Below, piece after piece: positions 34,635 through 46,647 of a stretch of DNA of 64,000 nucleotides (the stretch's first letter is position 1; each line of letters starts with the position of its first letter). Both the position numbers and the translations under genes were made by a program. The notes below the pieces were generated by a model. That model saw only the letters and a list, made by a program, of their open reading frames with translations, was not told the origin of the DNA and did not search any database. The stretch is from assembly GCF_050436995.1 (NCBI RefSeq), contig NC_134753.1:8742001-8806000 (forward strand). Reading direction: 5' to 3'. This DNA is from Anticarsia gemmatalis (lineage: Eukaryota; Arthropoda; Insecta; Lepidoptera; Erebidae).

Positions 34635-36330
34635 ATGAATGATACAGTAAAACGAAACGAAAATGAGTCTGATCTCAAGAAGGCGCAGGACGCAAGAAAA
34701 TGGAGACTGTCAATTAGAAATGTTATAGTATTCTCCATGAATCACATCTTTGCAGTTTACGGACTTTATCTGGCGATCACAGAAGCTATGTGGACAACTA
34801 TTATTTATGGTAAGAATTCATCTAATAACACTAAGTCTCTAACTATAATTAAGACATCGCTACAGAATTTAAATAACTCCTATTTCGTCATCGCGACCTA
34901 GATACTTTTAATTTGGTAAAATAAGGCCATTAGTAAAAATGGGTATATAGTGACATTTTGATATAGGCAAACACAACCAATAATTTATTTCTTACATTTT
35001 AAGCATATCAACAGCCTGTGTTTATTTTGATTATGTTTTTTTTGTTTTTCAGCGTTCGTTTTAAGTCAAATTTCTAACATGGGCGTCACAGCCGGCGCGC
35101 ACCGGTTGTGGACACACAGATCATATAAAGCTAACTTTCCTCTGAGACTACTTCTGTTATTATTTTTCACTATATCGTATCAGGTTCGTATTGTCTTTCA
35201 TACTACTTATTTCAAACGTACATACTTAGAAAAGTTCTTAGTTTATACATTACTTCCACACCTCTTATAAGCTTCTATTTCCGTCATCCCGAGGATTTTT
35301 TTAATGTAGCTGATGTTCTTGATGTAATCTATGTGCGGTTGAGCTACAAATGAGGCGTGAGGAAGCTGAACGACGGAAGCAGGAAACGAATCTGTTTTGC
35401 AAACAGTTTCAAGTATCTGTTTTGCATGTTTCAGAGTTCAGTACGTTCATGGGTGCGTGACCATCGCGTTCATCACAAATTCTGCGACACCGATGCCGAC
35501 CCGCACAACTCGAGAAGAGGTTTCTTCTTCTCCCACATTGGTTGGTTACTGCTGAAGAAACACCCTGACGTCAGTGATAAAGGTCGCTCAATAGATATGA
35601 GCGACATTGACGCCGAACAAATGTTACGAATACAACATAAGTAAGTTCAATCTAATATACATTTGCATTGAAAAAAAAATTAAGGCCCATTACTTTTAAC
35701 CTAATTGAAGGCAAATACAGAAATAAATTTTAATAATGAAATGTTTCTGTCGCGGTGCCTTAACTAAAAAATCTAATCAAAAATATTATATCATCTTTTT
35801 CATTGTTTAATTAGATTGATAAATGTAAATTTTTTTCTTTCAGATATTTCTTTTTGTGGGTGTTTTTATTTGCTATCATTATACCTGCATATATTCCGCC
35901 TTTATGGGGAGAAAATTACTGGACTGGATTTTTTGTCGCTGTAATCTTACGTCATACATATGCACTACACATGATATTTTTGGTAAATTCTGCTGCCCAC
36001 ATGTGGGGATCTCATCCTTACGACAAGGATATCTGTCCTACTGAGAATAAAATTGTATCATTTTTGGCAACTGGAGAGGGATTCCACAACTACCACCACA
36101 CTTTCCCATGGGACTACAGAACTGAAGAATTAGGCCATTATTCGATGAATTTGTCCTTAATTTTTATTGACATGATGGCTAAAATAGGTTGGGCGTATGA
36201 CTTGAAGACTGTTCCTGAGGAGATAATAGAGAAGCGTGTGATGAGAACTGGAGATGGCTCACATCCTGTTTGGGGCTGGGGAGATAAAGATCTCACAGCT
36301 GAGCTTAAACAATCTGCAAAAATATTGTAG
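34635..36330 (+). CDS. Acyl-CoA desaturase 2 of 5 (motif CPTE)
   Basis: Exons 34635-34809, 35053-35183, 35435-35640, 35844-36330; 332 aa. Intron phases 1, 0, 2 are the same as in the other four genes, and exons 2 and 3 have the same lengths (131 and 206 nt). The boxes are HRLWTH 75-80, HRVHHK 112-117 and HNYHH 252-256; the signature tetrapeptide is CPTE. From SHPYDKDICPTE to HNYHH and in the tail KQSAKIL it is identical to desaturase 4, although elsewhere desaturase 4 is clearly closer to desaturase 3. A poly(A) signal lies near 36458. Its role is fatty acyl-CoA desaturation in the ER; regiospecificity is unknown. Confidence 0.94.
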
Positions 36331-37537
36331 AAAACTTATGAAGACAAATGTTGAAGAATGATATGGTGTCTAGACTGAATTTAATTATGTTAAGGTTATT
36401 TTGTGATAAGTATTGTATGATGTTCTAGCGTCAGTGTAAGTTTTTAAATATTGTGGCAATAAATAATCAAAAAGAAAGCGTCTTCTTCTGTTAGAAATAC
36501 ATAAAAAAAAAATCCTTGCTGTGATTTACTAACCCTTCTTCCTGTATTAAATTTTATTATTTACTTATACCAATATAACAGTCCAGTCAAAATATACACA
36601 AGCATGTAATGAATTAGCATATTGTCGAAAAGGTTTAAATAAGAATTCGGACCGATTCTCATATTTCTGCGTGGAATCACCAACAGAACTGTTTTTTACT
36701 GTTATTAGCGAAGACACATTCCATGTATCGCTACCAGAACAATTTATTCGATCTCCTTCTAGAGTGTTATATTATTATTCAGGGCCATATTAAGTTGTCG
36801 AATAGGTTTATTAGAGTAACCACGATAAAATCAAAATGCTATAGGAATCTGAAAAAATAGGATTTTTAGGAAAATAGTCATAATATTCGGTAAGTTTGGT
36901 GGATGATTATATTAGAGAAGATTGGCCAGCATAGATCCTGCGTCACCGAGTTACCTATTTGTTTCTAAGGCGTGAATCGTTGGCACTATATAAGATGACA
37001 AAGGAAAAGATAAAATTTTATACTTAATATTGTAACCAGAGCTGGGACATTTGACAGCTTCTTGGGGCAGTTAGTGTATATAATTTACAAGAGACTTTAG
37101 AGATTTACTGTCTATTTTAAGAGATTGTTTCACCTATTTTAATGTCAAAACGGCTCAAGATCAAATTTGATACAGCGATAGTTTATATAATGTTTACAAA
37201 TCGATAAAAAATGACCACATGCAGAGACGTTCTAAGGGCTGGAAAATAAAAAAAAAACAAAAAGAACTCAACTTATTTATTTCTTATAATCTATATTTAT
37301 CATGTATATTGAAATATTGATATAATTACATTTATGAATACTTGTGTTTGTTTTACTGTAAACGTACTTCAAATACAGTACCTCAAAGTAGTGGAAACTA
37401 TGCCGTAGAATGGAAATTCTACGGCATTGTTTATGGTCTAGCTAATCCATAAAGCAAACCAGGAAATATTAGAATATTCGCGAAATTCTTACTAAAACCT
37501 GGATACAGTGAACCAACAGTACCTAGCTTTTAATATT
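36331..37537. other. Convergent intergenic region between desaturases 2 and 3
   Basis: Desaturases 2 and 3 converge here, so it holds both 3' UTRs. There is no coding exon. A palindrome at 37400-37427 is the only marked structure. Confidence 0.6.
37400..37427. repeat. Perfect inverted repeat, 12-bp arms
   Basis: ATGCCGTAGAAT, a 4-nt loop GGAA, then ATTCTACGGCAT. Imperfect pairing extends further on both sides. It lies about 110 bp downstream of the desaturase 3 stop codon and may be in its 3' UTR. Confidence 0.75.
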
Positions 37538-40521
37538 TTAAGATAAAATTTTAGAAGATTCTATATATTTAGCATGCATGTCTTTATCTCCCCAGCCCCA
37601 AATAGGATGTGAGCCATCACCGGTTCTCATCACTCGCTTCTCAATCATTTCTTCAGGAACAGTCTTCAAGTCATACGCCCAACCAATTTTAGCCATCATA
37701 TCGATAAACAGCCAAGACAAATTAAACATATAACCTCCTAATTCTGCAGTTCTATAGTCCCATGGGAAAGTGTGATGATAGTTGTGGAATCCCTCTCCGG
37801 TTGCAAAAAATGCCACAGCCTTATTTTCCGTAGGAAGGATGTCGTTATCGTAAGGCTTCGATCCCCACATGTGTGCAGCAGAATTTACCAAAAAAACAGT
37901 GTGCAGCGAAAAAGTATGACGAAATACCACAGCGATGAAGAATGAATTGGTCAGATCTTCACCCCATAGGAGTGGTATGTATGCTGGTATCGCAATACAA
38001 AATAATAATACCCACAAAGGGTAGAATCTGAAAAAAAAAGTATATACTATATTAATAATTTTGTTTTTTGATGTGGCAAAGATTTTTGCTAAAAAATCTG
38101 TAAGATGTTCAATAAGTTGTATCTCATTCAGATTATATTATTCTGTTCGGGAAAAAAGCAGTAATGTTATCAGTCAATTTAATCGGACATTGGGCGTGGA
38201 CGGACTGTTATTTTGGAGGGCTAATTAGATTTACATTAACATAATACTTACTTATGATGTAAGCGCAACAGTGGTTCCGTCTTAATGTCAGTCATATCAA
38301 CTGTGCTACCCTTAGTAGTGACATCGGGATGTTTCTTCAGTAGCAACCAACCAATGTGGGAGAAGAAGAAACCTCTCTTTGAATTGTGAGGATCAGCATC
38401 CGTGTCAACGAACTTGTGGTGTACGCGATGATCCCGAACCCACTGGTGTATCGAACCCTGCCAATATGCAAGAAGTGATCTATTCTTTTTAGTTATTCAT
38501 GTGTATAATTTGGTTACTTAGCAACATTTGGCTCTAAAGAGCTTGAAGAGAATAATTTAAGTAGCTAGGACTTCTATCGATATCCAACAACGAAATATAA
38601 TCTGATTAATCCAGTGGCTAACTCTTTGGTACGATTCAGACCAACCGGCTAGCGTCGCGACGCCTCGGAACGGAGCCGTACGCGTGCCGCGGCAGCCGAA
38701 CGTGTGCCGCGGCAGCCGAACGCGTCCCTCGGAGCTATACCGCTACTGCGGTATGCGTACGGCTGCCGCGGTAGCCGCACGCGTGCCGCGGCAGCCGACA
38801 GCGTCCGCTGGAATCCAATCATATGTCTGGACTAAAGAAATTAGTTTTTCTTCCGTATCCATTTTTGATTTTAATATGTTAACTGTCGCTTGAAGAACAC
38901 AACTTCAATGATTCGCTAGTTGCTGCACCGTAATCTCCGTTCGTATTTCACGACGCACAGCTGACCGGCTCCGAACGGACCCGACGGCAGCCGATTGGAT
39001 GCCGACGGCGCCGTTCGGAGCCGGTCGGGGCCGGTCGGACGTCGCGACAGCCGAATGCATTCTGCGACAGGTCGCGACGCGTCGCGGGATGCCGACGGAG
39101 ATAGCTATGCGTAAGTTGCTTGCAAATATGAACTGTATTTACTGTTGATACATTTCAATGTTCTTTACCGCATTGTAAAATGCCGCCCGGCCCGGCCCGA
39201 CGCGAGCCGGTTGGTCTGAATCGTACCTTTGGCGGCAGCGGTGGCTCAACCCAGAACTTCGATTATCTGGGGCCTCCACATGTCGCGTTAAAAAGAGGTT
39301 AGTAATAGTTAAACTACTCTAGTCTTGAAACTTTTCAGCATGAATAGGACGATTTTCTAGTTTAACCGTTACTGGGTCACATAAAAGTTTTCCGCCCCAG
39401 GCTTCGGATGATCTTAGCCCGCAAAGCACTGCATAGAGTCATAGATATTGGAGCAGGAGTTCTGCATATAAATTTATTGTAGGTCTATCATGTAATGAGA
39501 GTGGTCAAATAAATGTCTTACATACCTGATACGATGTAGAGAATAATATCAAGTGAAGGATTTGTAGAGGCAGTTTTGCTTTGTACGCCTTATGTGCCCA
39601 TAGTCTATGTGCGCCCGCAGTGACGCCCACGACAGAGACCGTGCTTAAAACATACGCTGAAACAAACGTAATGCATTATTATTAATATTACAGAGCAGTG
39701 ATAGCCGATAGGTATAAGTTGGCACCTTCAACGCAAGCGGTTAACTGTTCGAATAGGAGGCGACACACCAATGACTTTTCGAAGTTATATTTATATCGCT
39801 TTTTCCAACGGTGAAGGAAAACATCGTGATGCACCCTTTGACCCTTGCCCAGTATTGGGATATTAATGGGTAAAAATTATACGTATTAGAAATAATAATA
39901 TCAGGAATAATGTAATATTTGAAACATTTTTATTTAGATTGTCAATATAACAACGAGACAGCAAATGTTTCAAGTTTCAAAACAATATATTTATATAAAT
40001 ATATAAATATTTCGAGTTAACTGATATGTAAGTAAACAATTTTTTTGTAACAAAAAATAAATTTAACCCATTTATGTCCCACTACTGGGCAAGGGTCTCC
40101 TTCCGTAACGAGGGAGGGGTTAGGCCTTGAATCCACCACGCTGGCTAAGTGCGGATTGGGTTAATAACAAATTGTGTTGTTAAAAAAATAGGTCAGTAGA
40201 TATGTATTAATTTTCTACACTTTTCCACAATTTGTTTATTGAGTAGTGTATTATTTTATGAATTAACATTGATTCCCACTTATTCTACTTATCTTACATA
40301 CAGTTCATTACTATTAACGATTATGATCACTTACCGAATAAAATAGTTGCCCACATAGCGTTCGTGCACATAAGGTAAAACGCATATAAGGATCCAATGT
40401 GAGTCATTGAGAAAAAAATTACATTTCGCCACACAAATCTCCATTGTTTTGTATATTTTAGTGTATGTATATCTGTTTCATTTACGTTTAATTTAGATTT
40501 TTCTTGATGTAACTTTGCCAT
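37538..40521 (-). CDS. Acyl-CoA desaturase 3 of 5 (motif LPTE)
   Basis: Exons 40521-40335, 39656-39526, 38457-38252, 38027-37538; 337 aa. The first methionine is MAKLHQEK; upstream in-frame codons are TTG-initiated only, and an acceptor (CTACAG) precedes the leader. The boxes are HRLWAH 79-84, HRVHHK 116-121 and HNYHH 256-260; the signature tetrapeptide is LPTE. Exons 1 and 3 are close to those of desaturase 4, so the two arose by tandem duplication. Exon 4 has diverged (FFATGEGF, tail YIESSKILS). Intron 1 holds two SINE copies and intron 2 a 598-bp GC-rich MITE. It is an ER di-iron enzyme acting on acyl-CoA. Confidence 0.94.
38629..39226. mobile_element. GC-rich MITE with 22-bp perfect terminal inverted repeats
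   Basis: The ends GTACGATTCAGACCAACCGG (38629 onward) and their exact complement (to 39226) match over 22 bp. The flanking CTTTG at 38624-38628 and 39227-39231 is a likely 5-bp target duplication. The interior is very GC-rich for this locus, with repeats of GCCGCGGCAGCCGA on the left and GGAGCCGGTCGG-type repeats on the right, around an AT-rich centre. No coding is seen. It lies in intron 2 of desaturase 3. The superfamily is unassigned. Confidence 0.82.
39694..39872 (+). mobile_element. SINE family A, internally deleted copy
   Basis: The tRNA-like head (AGCAGTGATAGCCGATAGG) and the 3' end (CCCTTGCCCAGTATTGGGAT) are present, while about 100 bp of the middle is missing relative to 25644-25949. 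It lies in intron 1 of desaturase 3. Confidence 0.78.
40063..40160 (-). repeat. SINE family A, 3' fragment
   Basis: It carries only the 3' part of the family A body (TAACCCATTTATGTCCCACT ... GTGCGGATTGGG). It is the second SINE piece in intron 1 of desaturase 3. Confidence 0.8.
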
Positions 40522-41242
40522 TGCTAGCAAATAAAGCTTTCTATCTGTAGTTTGTTATTTAATAAAGTAGCAATGTTGTTAGACCCATGGGTCTGTCCCT
40601 TGCAGTAACGAAACCTTGACTAAGAGCGAGAAAATTGACATTATATTTAGTCCGCCGCATATACCATTCATAAGACTGTTCTATTGAAGCTTTAATCTGA
40701 TGTATATGTCACTGGCTATGTGTACAATTCAGGTATTCCGTACAATGCCGAAAGGTGTATGCAATAGTATGAATGAATATACGCTCCGGTCTGAGAGAGT
40801 ATCTGAGTTCTGCCTACGCTTGTATTTTATGGCTGTGCGCCATTTTCTAGGACTATCGACGGCGAGAAAGATTTAAAATGAGAACCTGAACAGCGCTCAT
40901 GGCAGGTGCTGTATTTAATTAAACTTTTTCTGGGTAAATGTATGATTAATTAAAACTAGTTTTAAAAGTAGTTTTAATTAGAATAGAAAAAAAACGAGTA
41001 AAAGCTATATATTTAAAAATATTTTTCTATTTTTATAAATTAGTTCTACAAACTTATGGGTATTTGTTAATTCGCAATAAAGGCAAACATGTAATTATTT
41101 TTCATTTAACGCCACAATTGCGAAGTCGTCTAGAAAAATATACAATTGTAATTAAAGACCAAACGAATTACATAATTATTTTCAGTCAAGATACATATAC
41201 TTAATCTACATTCACATCCAAACATTTGTCATCATCAGTTTT
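40522..41242. other. Promoter-side interval of desaturase 3 / 3' side of desaturase 4
   Basis: About 720 bp between tandem minus-strand genes 4 and 3. It must hold the 3' UTR of gene 4 and the promoter and leader of gene 3. An AT-rich inverted repeat (TAATTAAAACTA at 40947-40958, complement at 40969-40980) is visible. I cannot assign a core promoter. Confidence 0.5.
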
Positions 41243-43193
41243 CTACAATATTTTTGCAGATTGTTTAATCTCAGCTGAGAGATCTTTATCTCCCCAGCCC
41301 CAAACAGGATGTGAGCCATCTCCAGTTCTCAACACACGCTTCTCTATCATCTCCTCAGGAACAGTCTTCAAGTCGTAGGCCCAGCCTATTGCAGCCATCA
41401 TGTCGATGTATAACCAAGACAAATTGAACGTGTAACCTCCTAATTCTGCAGTTCTGTAGTCCCATGGGAAAGTGTGGTGGTAGTTGTGGAAGCCCTCTCC
41501 GGTTGCCAAAAATGACACAATTTTATTTTCTGTAGGACAGATGTCCTTGTCGTAAGGGTGAGATCCCCACATGTGCGCAGCAGAGTTTACCAAAAATATC
41601 GTGTGCAGCGAAACAGCTTGACGCAATACCACAGCGATGAAAAATGAATTAGTTAGGGTTTCACCCCAAAGAAGTGGAATGTACGCAGGTATGGCCACGC
41701 AGAATATTAGCACCCATAGATTGTAATAGCTGAAAAAAAAAACAAAAAATATAATATTAACAGCTAGTTTGCAATATTATATAAACGTATATTGAATACG
41801 TTTTTTTTATTTCATTTATCGCCTGTCAGTCAAGCAAAATTCTTACTTAATAACTTCGAAAGTATTATATTCGATAAGATGTACTTACTTGTGATGTAAG
41901 CGCAATAGTGGTTCTGCCTTTATGTCACTCATATCAACTGTGCTGCCCTTAGTAGTGACGTCGGGATGTTTCTTCAGTAGCAACCAACCAATGTGTGAGA
42001 AGAAGAAACCTCTGGTCGCGTTGTGAGGATCAGCGTCGGTGTCAACGAACTTGTGATGTACGCGATGATCTCGAACCCATTGATGCATCGAACCCTGCCA
42101 TTATGCAATGATACCTATTATTGTTTAATGATATAACTAATTATAATTATAATAACAGCTAAGCAAATTCTTCGAGAATACTTGTCCGGTGATGTACCTA
42201 AGTAATAAAGGGATACTCAACGCTATTTCGCATGGGACTATTATTTTATTGTTTCTGTTTGAAGTGTTGCAAGTGCTATTTACGACGCTCCGATAGGGAG
42301 GCCGCAGACTAGCTACCTATAGCATAAGCGATCAAAATCGCTGAATCAAACGTGGCGATTTAGCAGCTTCTCTGATGCAAGCAAATTATAAAAGTGACTC
42401 AGTTACAAACCTCGTATGCTAGAGTAAATAATATCAGGTTTATGATCTGTAGAGGAAAGTTCGCTTTGTAGCATTTATGTGCCCATAGTCTATGCGCGCC
42501 GGCAGTGACACCCACATTAGAGAGCTGGTATAAAACATACGCTGAAACAAAACAAATTTTTAAATTTCCGCGAATATGAATAACTAGCTGACCCGCGGAA
42601 CTTCGCTTGCGTCACATAAGAGAATCATAACTTTCCCCCTTTTTGTAACATTTTTCACTGGTACTCTGCTTCTATTGGTTGTAGCGTGATGATATATATA
42701 TCCTTCCTCGATAAATAGGCTATCTAACACTGAAAGAATTTTTCAAATCGGACCAGAAGTTCCCGAGATTAGCGCGTTCAAACAAACAAACAATCAAACA
42801 AACAAACTCTTCAGCTTTATAATATTAGTATAGTATAGATATAATATTAGTATAGATATTTAATTTCCGAAACGGGAGATATATCTGGTGAAACAGGGAA
42901 AAAATAAAGCATATCGCACTCGCTTCAGTTCCGAGTTCAAAACTGTTGTAATATTTTTCTTGTTCTAATCAAAGTTAAGGTTTATAAGGTTGTATTGTTG
43001 ACTTACAATATATTATAGTTGTCCACATTGCCTTTGTACACATAAGATAAATCCCGTAGACACATCCAATGTGATGAAGGATGAAGAAGAAAATATTATA
43101 CCAAACAAACTCCCATTTCCTTTCTTCATTCTGTGTTTTTCTATCAGTTTCATTTCCAATCACTTCTAATTTTTCTTGCGATAGCTCCGTCAT
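41243..43193 (-). CDS. Acyl-CoA desaturase 4 of 5 (motif CPTE)
   Basis: Exons 43193-43007, 42541-42411, 42094-41889, 41729-41243; 336 aa. MTELSQEK is chosen as the start because an acceptor (TTTTCAG) lies six bases upstream of the ATG. Upstream in-frame residues would therefore be intronic. The boxes are HRLWAH 79-84, HRVHHK 116-121 and HNYHH 256-260; the signature is CPTE. At the exon 1/2 junction the last exon base is T instead of G, so the residue is Ser63 where the other four have Ala, and the donor reads T|GTAAGT. Exon 2 ends in Glu (LAYE) where the others end in Gln. Exon 3 is nearly identical to that of desaturase 3, but parts of exon 4 match desaturase 2. A Helitron lies in intron 1. 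Confidence 0.94.
42584..42839 (-). mobile_element. Helitron, short non-autonomous copy
   Basis: Read on the minus strand it runs from TCTATACTATACTAATATTA to GGTCAGCTAG, flanked by A and T. A (GTTT)n tract follows the 5' end, and the body matches 62419-62691. The 5' terminal motif is duplicated just outside the element, up to about 42856. It lies in intron 1 of desaturase 4. Confidence 0.82.
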
Positions 43194-43199
43194 TGTGTG

Positions 43200-44733
43200 C
43201 TGAAAATAGTATAAATTGCTTTTCATTAAATAACTTAAAATGCGCATCGGTTAAGGTCAAAGCACACACATCAACTTGAAAAGGGATCGTTACAGTATGA
43301 CATCGCCGTCAAACAGACGTCAAACAAAATTTGGGCGGATTAGCAGCTACAGTCTGTCACATAATAAAAAAAACATATTTTGTACGAAAAGGCAGTAATA
43401 TTGTATTTTGATAGAATCTCTAATTTGTCGTTGTCACTACAACATCGTCTTTACTACGGAACAAGTCTCAAACTCTCTTTCTTTGTGTTAACAGATAAAA
43501 ACATACTTACATACTTTTGTACCATTCGTCTTTTGTCACTAGATTGTAATCTTATCCTTTTAGAGTAGTTAACGACTGCATTCAACCTACGTTTTGTTAG
43601 TCTAACGCCGCGGCACTGTCTAAATAACAAACAATTAGAATGTTTTAAACATGATTAATAATGGATATTAACCTTCTTTTGCTAAGACAAAGATTGTTAT
43701 GACTTTAACGCTAACTTTTGTTTAGAGATTTTAATGTCGAATTGTTTTTTTCGATAACTGTTTTGCGATTACCATATTGAATAGTCGGAACTGCAAAATG
43801 AGATTAATACAGGGAACTTATGTTATGGAATGCAAAGTCTGATATGTATGTATCCGAGAGTGTAGTAGGTATAACAGTAATTATACTTATATTACATAAC
43901 GAACAATAAATATTATGTACGAGGTACAGTATCTGTATTTTCCCGATATGTTTGTACTAAGTCTTTACATATAACTAAGTTTATACACACAATCATATAA
44001 ACATGTATCTTATTTGTAATAGAAATATGTAATGTAGAAGTTTTTAGTATTCTAACAACAAAGTGTCATACTTGAATTAAAAACTAAAAATATCTTTAAG
44101 GAAAATCTACTATGTTAAAGCACAATTGAAAAACACACTACTATTATTTAAAATAAGTGAAATAAACAGGTCACGTGGGATCTCATTACGTAGCTACGTA
44201 CGTTGTAATTGTTTTAAAATTCAGTTTTTTTATATTTCATGTGTATGATAGAATAATTTTATATGTCTTTTAGTTGGTGATTGGGGCTCTTCACACACAT
44301 TTTTTTACGTTGGAAAAAATCCAATGTTTCCGCAATAAAATATCAACTTAGGTACTTTGTTTTAATGAATAGTAATTGCAAAAATAAACCTCTTAGTTTA
44401 ACATTAAGTATATTTGCTCAAACAATATTGACTAAGCTAGTTGTTAACTTATAAATGTCTTGACACCGGTGATGTTCACTTTATTACTTGTTAAACTTTT
44501 TCCTATTTTACATTGAACGTGCAAAAAAGTAATGTCTTTTAATATTAATTAAATTTCAAGAAAACAGTGACTCTTGTGATTATTTTAAAATCATTTCTTT
44601 CCAAATCACAATCAGTGTAATAAACAGCCGAACTTATAGTTTCCATTAGTTACAGATATATTTGGTTTTATACATTTATTTAAAGCAAAGTTATATACTG
44701 TTTTGTGAAGTTAATAGTGATAAATATTTCCCA
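43200..44733. other. Divergent promoter interval between desaturases 4 and 5
   Basis: The two genes are transcribed away from each other and share about 1.5 kb. Acceptors just upstream of each start codon (near 43200 on minus, near 44655 on plus) indicate that each has a 5' UTR intron, so the transcription starts lie inside this interval. No coding exon or strong core motif is seen. Confidence 0.55.
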
Positions 44734-46515
44734 ATGACCTGTTATGATTACAATGGCCTATCCACTGAAAATGGTCCGGAACCTAAGGCTGAAAGGAAGT
44801 GGCACTTAGTTTGGCACAATGTTGTATTTTTTACAATAATGCACATTGGCTCAATCTATGCCATTTATTTGCTGTTTACAGATGCAAAATGGTTGACATT
44901 ATTTTTTGGTAAGTAGAGTTTAACTTTTACGGTGTTATTATTTGTAGCATTATATCAAAAATCACTATTATTTATTAACAAGATAGCGGTACAATACACC
45001 TCACATTCCTTAAATTTTCCGTCACACTTCTATTTTTGTAGTTTAATAACTTTCTAATTGAATTAAAGTACAAGAATAAGTTTTACAACACTACGTTATT
45101 TGATTTTAAATCATCTTTTTAAAGTTAAAGCAAAACCAGAAATCTACCCATTGTTAAATCCCATTTTTTTATTTATTCGTTGTCATGGATTTGTATTATC
45201 AGTATATTTACTTAAACAAACATAATAATAGGATATATACTAAATACCTACTTACGCCAATGTATCGAGTCCCAGAATATGTATGACAATAATCCTTTTG
45301 AAATACTATTTGATATTTTTCCGTAACTACTCAATGGACGAGTGATTAGATTGTGATTGTTTTTTAATGATTATGTTAAGTTTTGTCGCCTAAATTAGTT
45401 CAGCAATTTTAATATGTACATATAATTACGCAAATAAATGAATTTTTAACGTCAATTGAAAACTAATTAGTTAAATCTTCCAGCATACATTTTGTACGTT
45501 TGTTCAACGGTGGGAGTGACTGCCGGTGCCCATCGACTATGGTCACACAAAGCGTACAAAGCCAAACTACCCATGAAGATTATACTTTTAATATTTTACA
45601 CTATAGCATATCAGGTTAGTAAAACATATTTTTTTAGGCCCTTGTTGTCAATATTATACAGTTTTCTTTGAATGTTTCAGTCAATAGTGATCCTAATGGC
45701 TCCTATTTTAGATTTGTATGCAATAAGAATAAGATACTTCTAGCGTAATAAAAGTCTTATCACGCCAGGGCTCAGTACATCAGTGGGTTCGAGATCATCG
45801 CGTACATCACAAATACGTTGACACCGACGCTGATCCTCACAACGCGACGAGAGGTTTTTTCTTCTCACACATTGGTTGGTTACTGCTGAAGAAACATCCC
45901 GACATTTTAGCCAAAGGAAAAGATATCTATTTGAAAGATGTTCAGACAGACAAGTTACTACGTTTTCAACAAAAGTAAGATAATAAACTAGTTCTCAAGA
46001 CATCTTCAGTAATACCTTAAAGATACGTTAAAATAACTTTTTGTTTCAGATACTACTTTCCGTTAGTCGTAGTCTTATGTTTTGTTTTTCCGACGTACGT
46101 TCCTCTCCTGTGGGGCGAGAACCTTTGGACTGCGTTTTATATCGCCGCAGTATTACGACATACGTTTACACTGCACATGACTTTCCTAATAAATTCTGCT
46201 GCCCATATGTGGGGAACGAAGCCGTATGACCAACATATACTACCGACGGAGACTAAAGCGGTATCTCTGGTAGCATGTGGAGAAGGGTTCCATAACTACC
46301 ACCATACATTTCCATGGGACTACAGAGCAGCCGAATTGGGCGATTATACACTGAATATTTCGTTATTTTTTATTGATTTAATGGCAAAAATCGGTTGGGC
46401 GTATGATTTAAAGACTGTGTCAGAAGAACAGGTAGAAAAACGTGTGAAGAAAACGGGTGACGGAACACACGCGGTGTGGGGTGATGAGAAGAGTGATTCT
46501 ATTGACTATTTATAG
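44734..46515 (+). CDS. Acyl-CoA desaturase 5 of 5 (motif LPTE), short C-terminus
   Basis: Exons 44734-44908, 45484-45614, 45769-45974, 46050-46515; 325 aa. The start is the ATG of MTCYDYNG; the frame is open upstream, but only from a TTG. The boxes are HRLWSH 75-80, HRVHHK 112-117 and HNYHH 252-256; the signature is LPTE. The C-terminus is the shortest of the five: after GDGTHAVWG it ends DEKSDSIDYL, lacking the WGWGDKD segment of genes 2-4. Exon 3 ends DIYLKDVQTDKLLRFQQK, which is more diverged than in genes 3 and 4. Core metal ligands are intact, so activity is expected. Substrate and position are unknown. Confidence 0.93.
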
Positions 46516-46610
46516 TACATACGAGAAACGTTATTTTTTTTCTCATTGCTTTGTCCATATTTTGCTTAGCATTGTTATTAAAAAGTATTTATGATAATAC
46601 AATTAGTATT

Positions 46611-46647
46611 TGACAACTCACACACGGTCATTTGATTCCAAACTAAA
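46611..46647 (+). repeat. Short repeat shared with 32501-32618
   Basis: TGACAACTCACACACGGTCA and the next 17 bases match the start of the repeat at 32501 closely, then similarity ends. It lies just downstream of desaturase 5. Confidence 0.6.

Noticed and set aside
43194..43247. Upstream extension of desaturase 4 (in-frame ATG at 43247)
   Set aside because: A splice acceptor (TTTTCAG) ends at 43200, so that stretch is intronic. MTELSQ at 43193 aligns with the starts of the other genes.
44662..44733. Upstream extension of desaturase 5
   Set aside because: It would need a TTG start, and the first ATG in frame (44734) gives a normal length.
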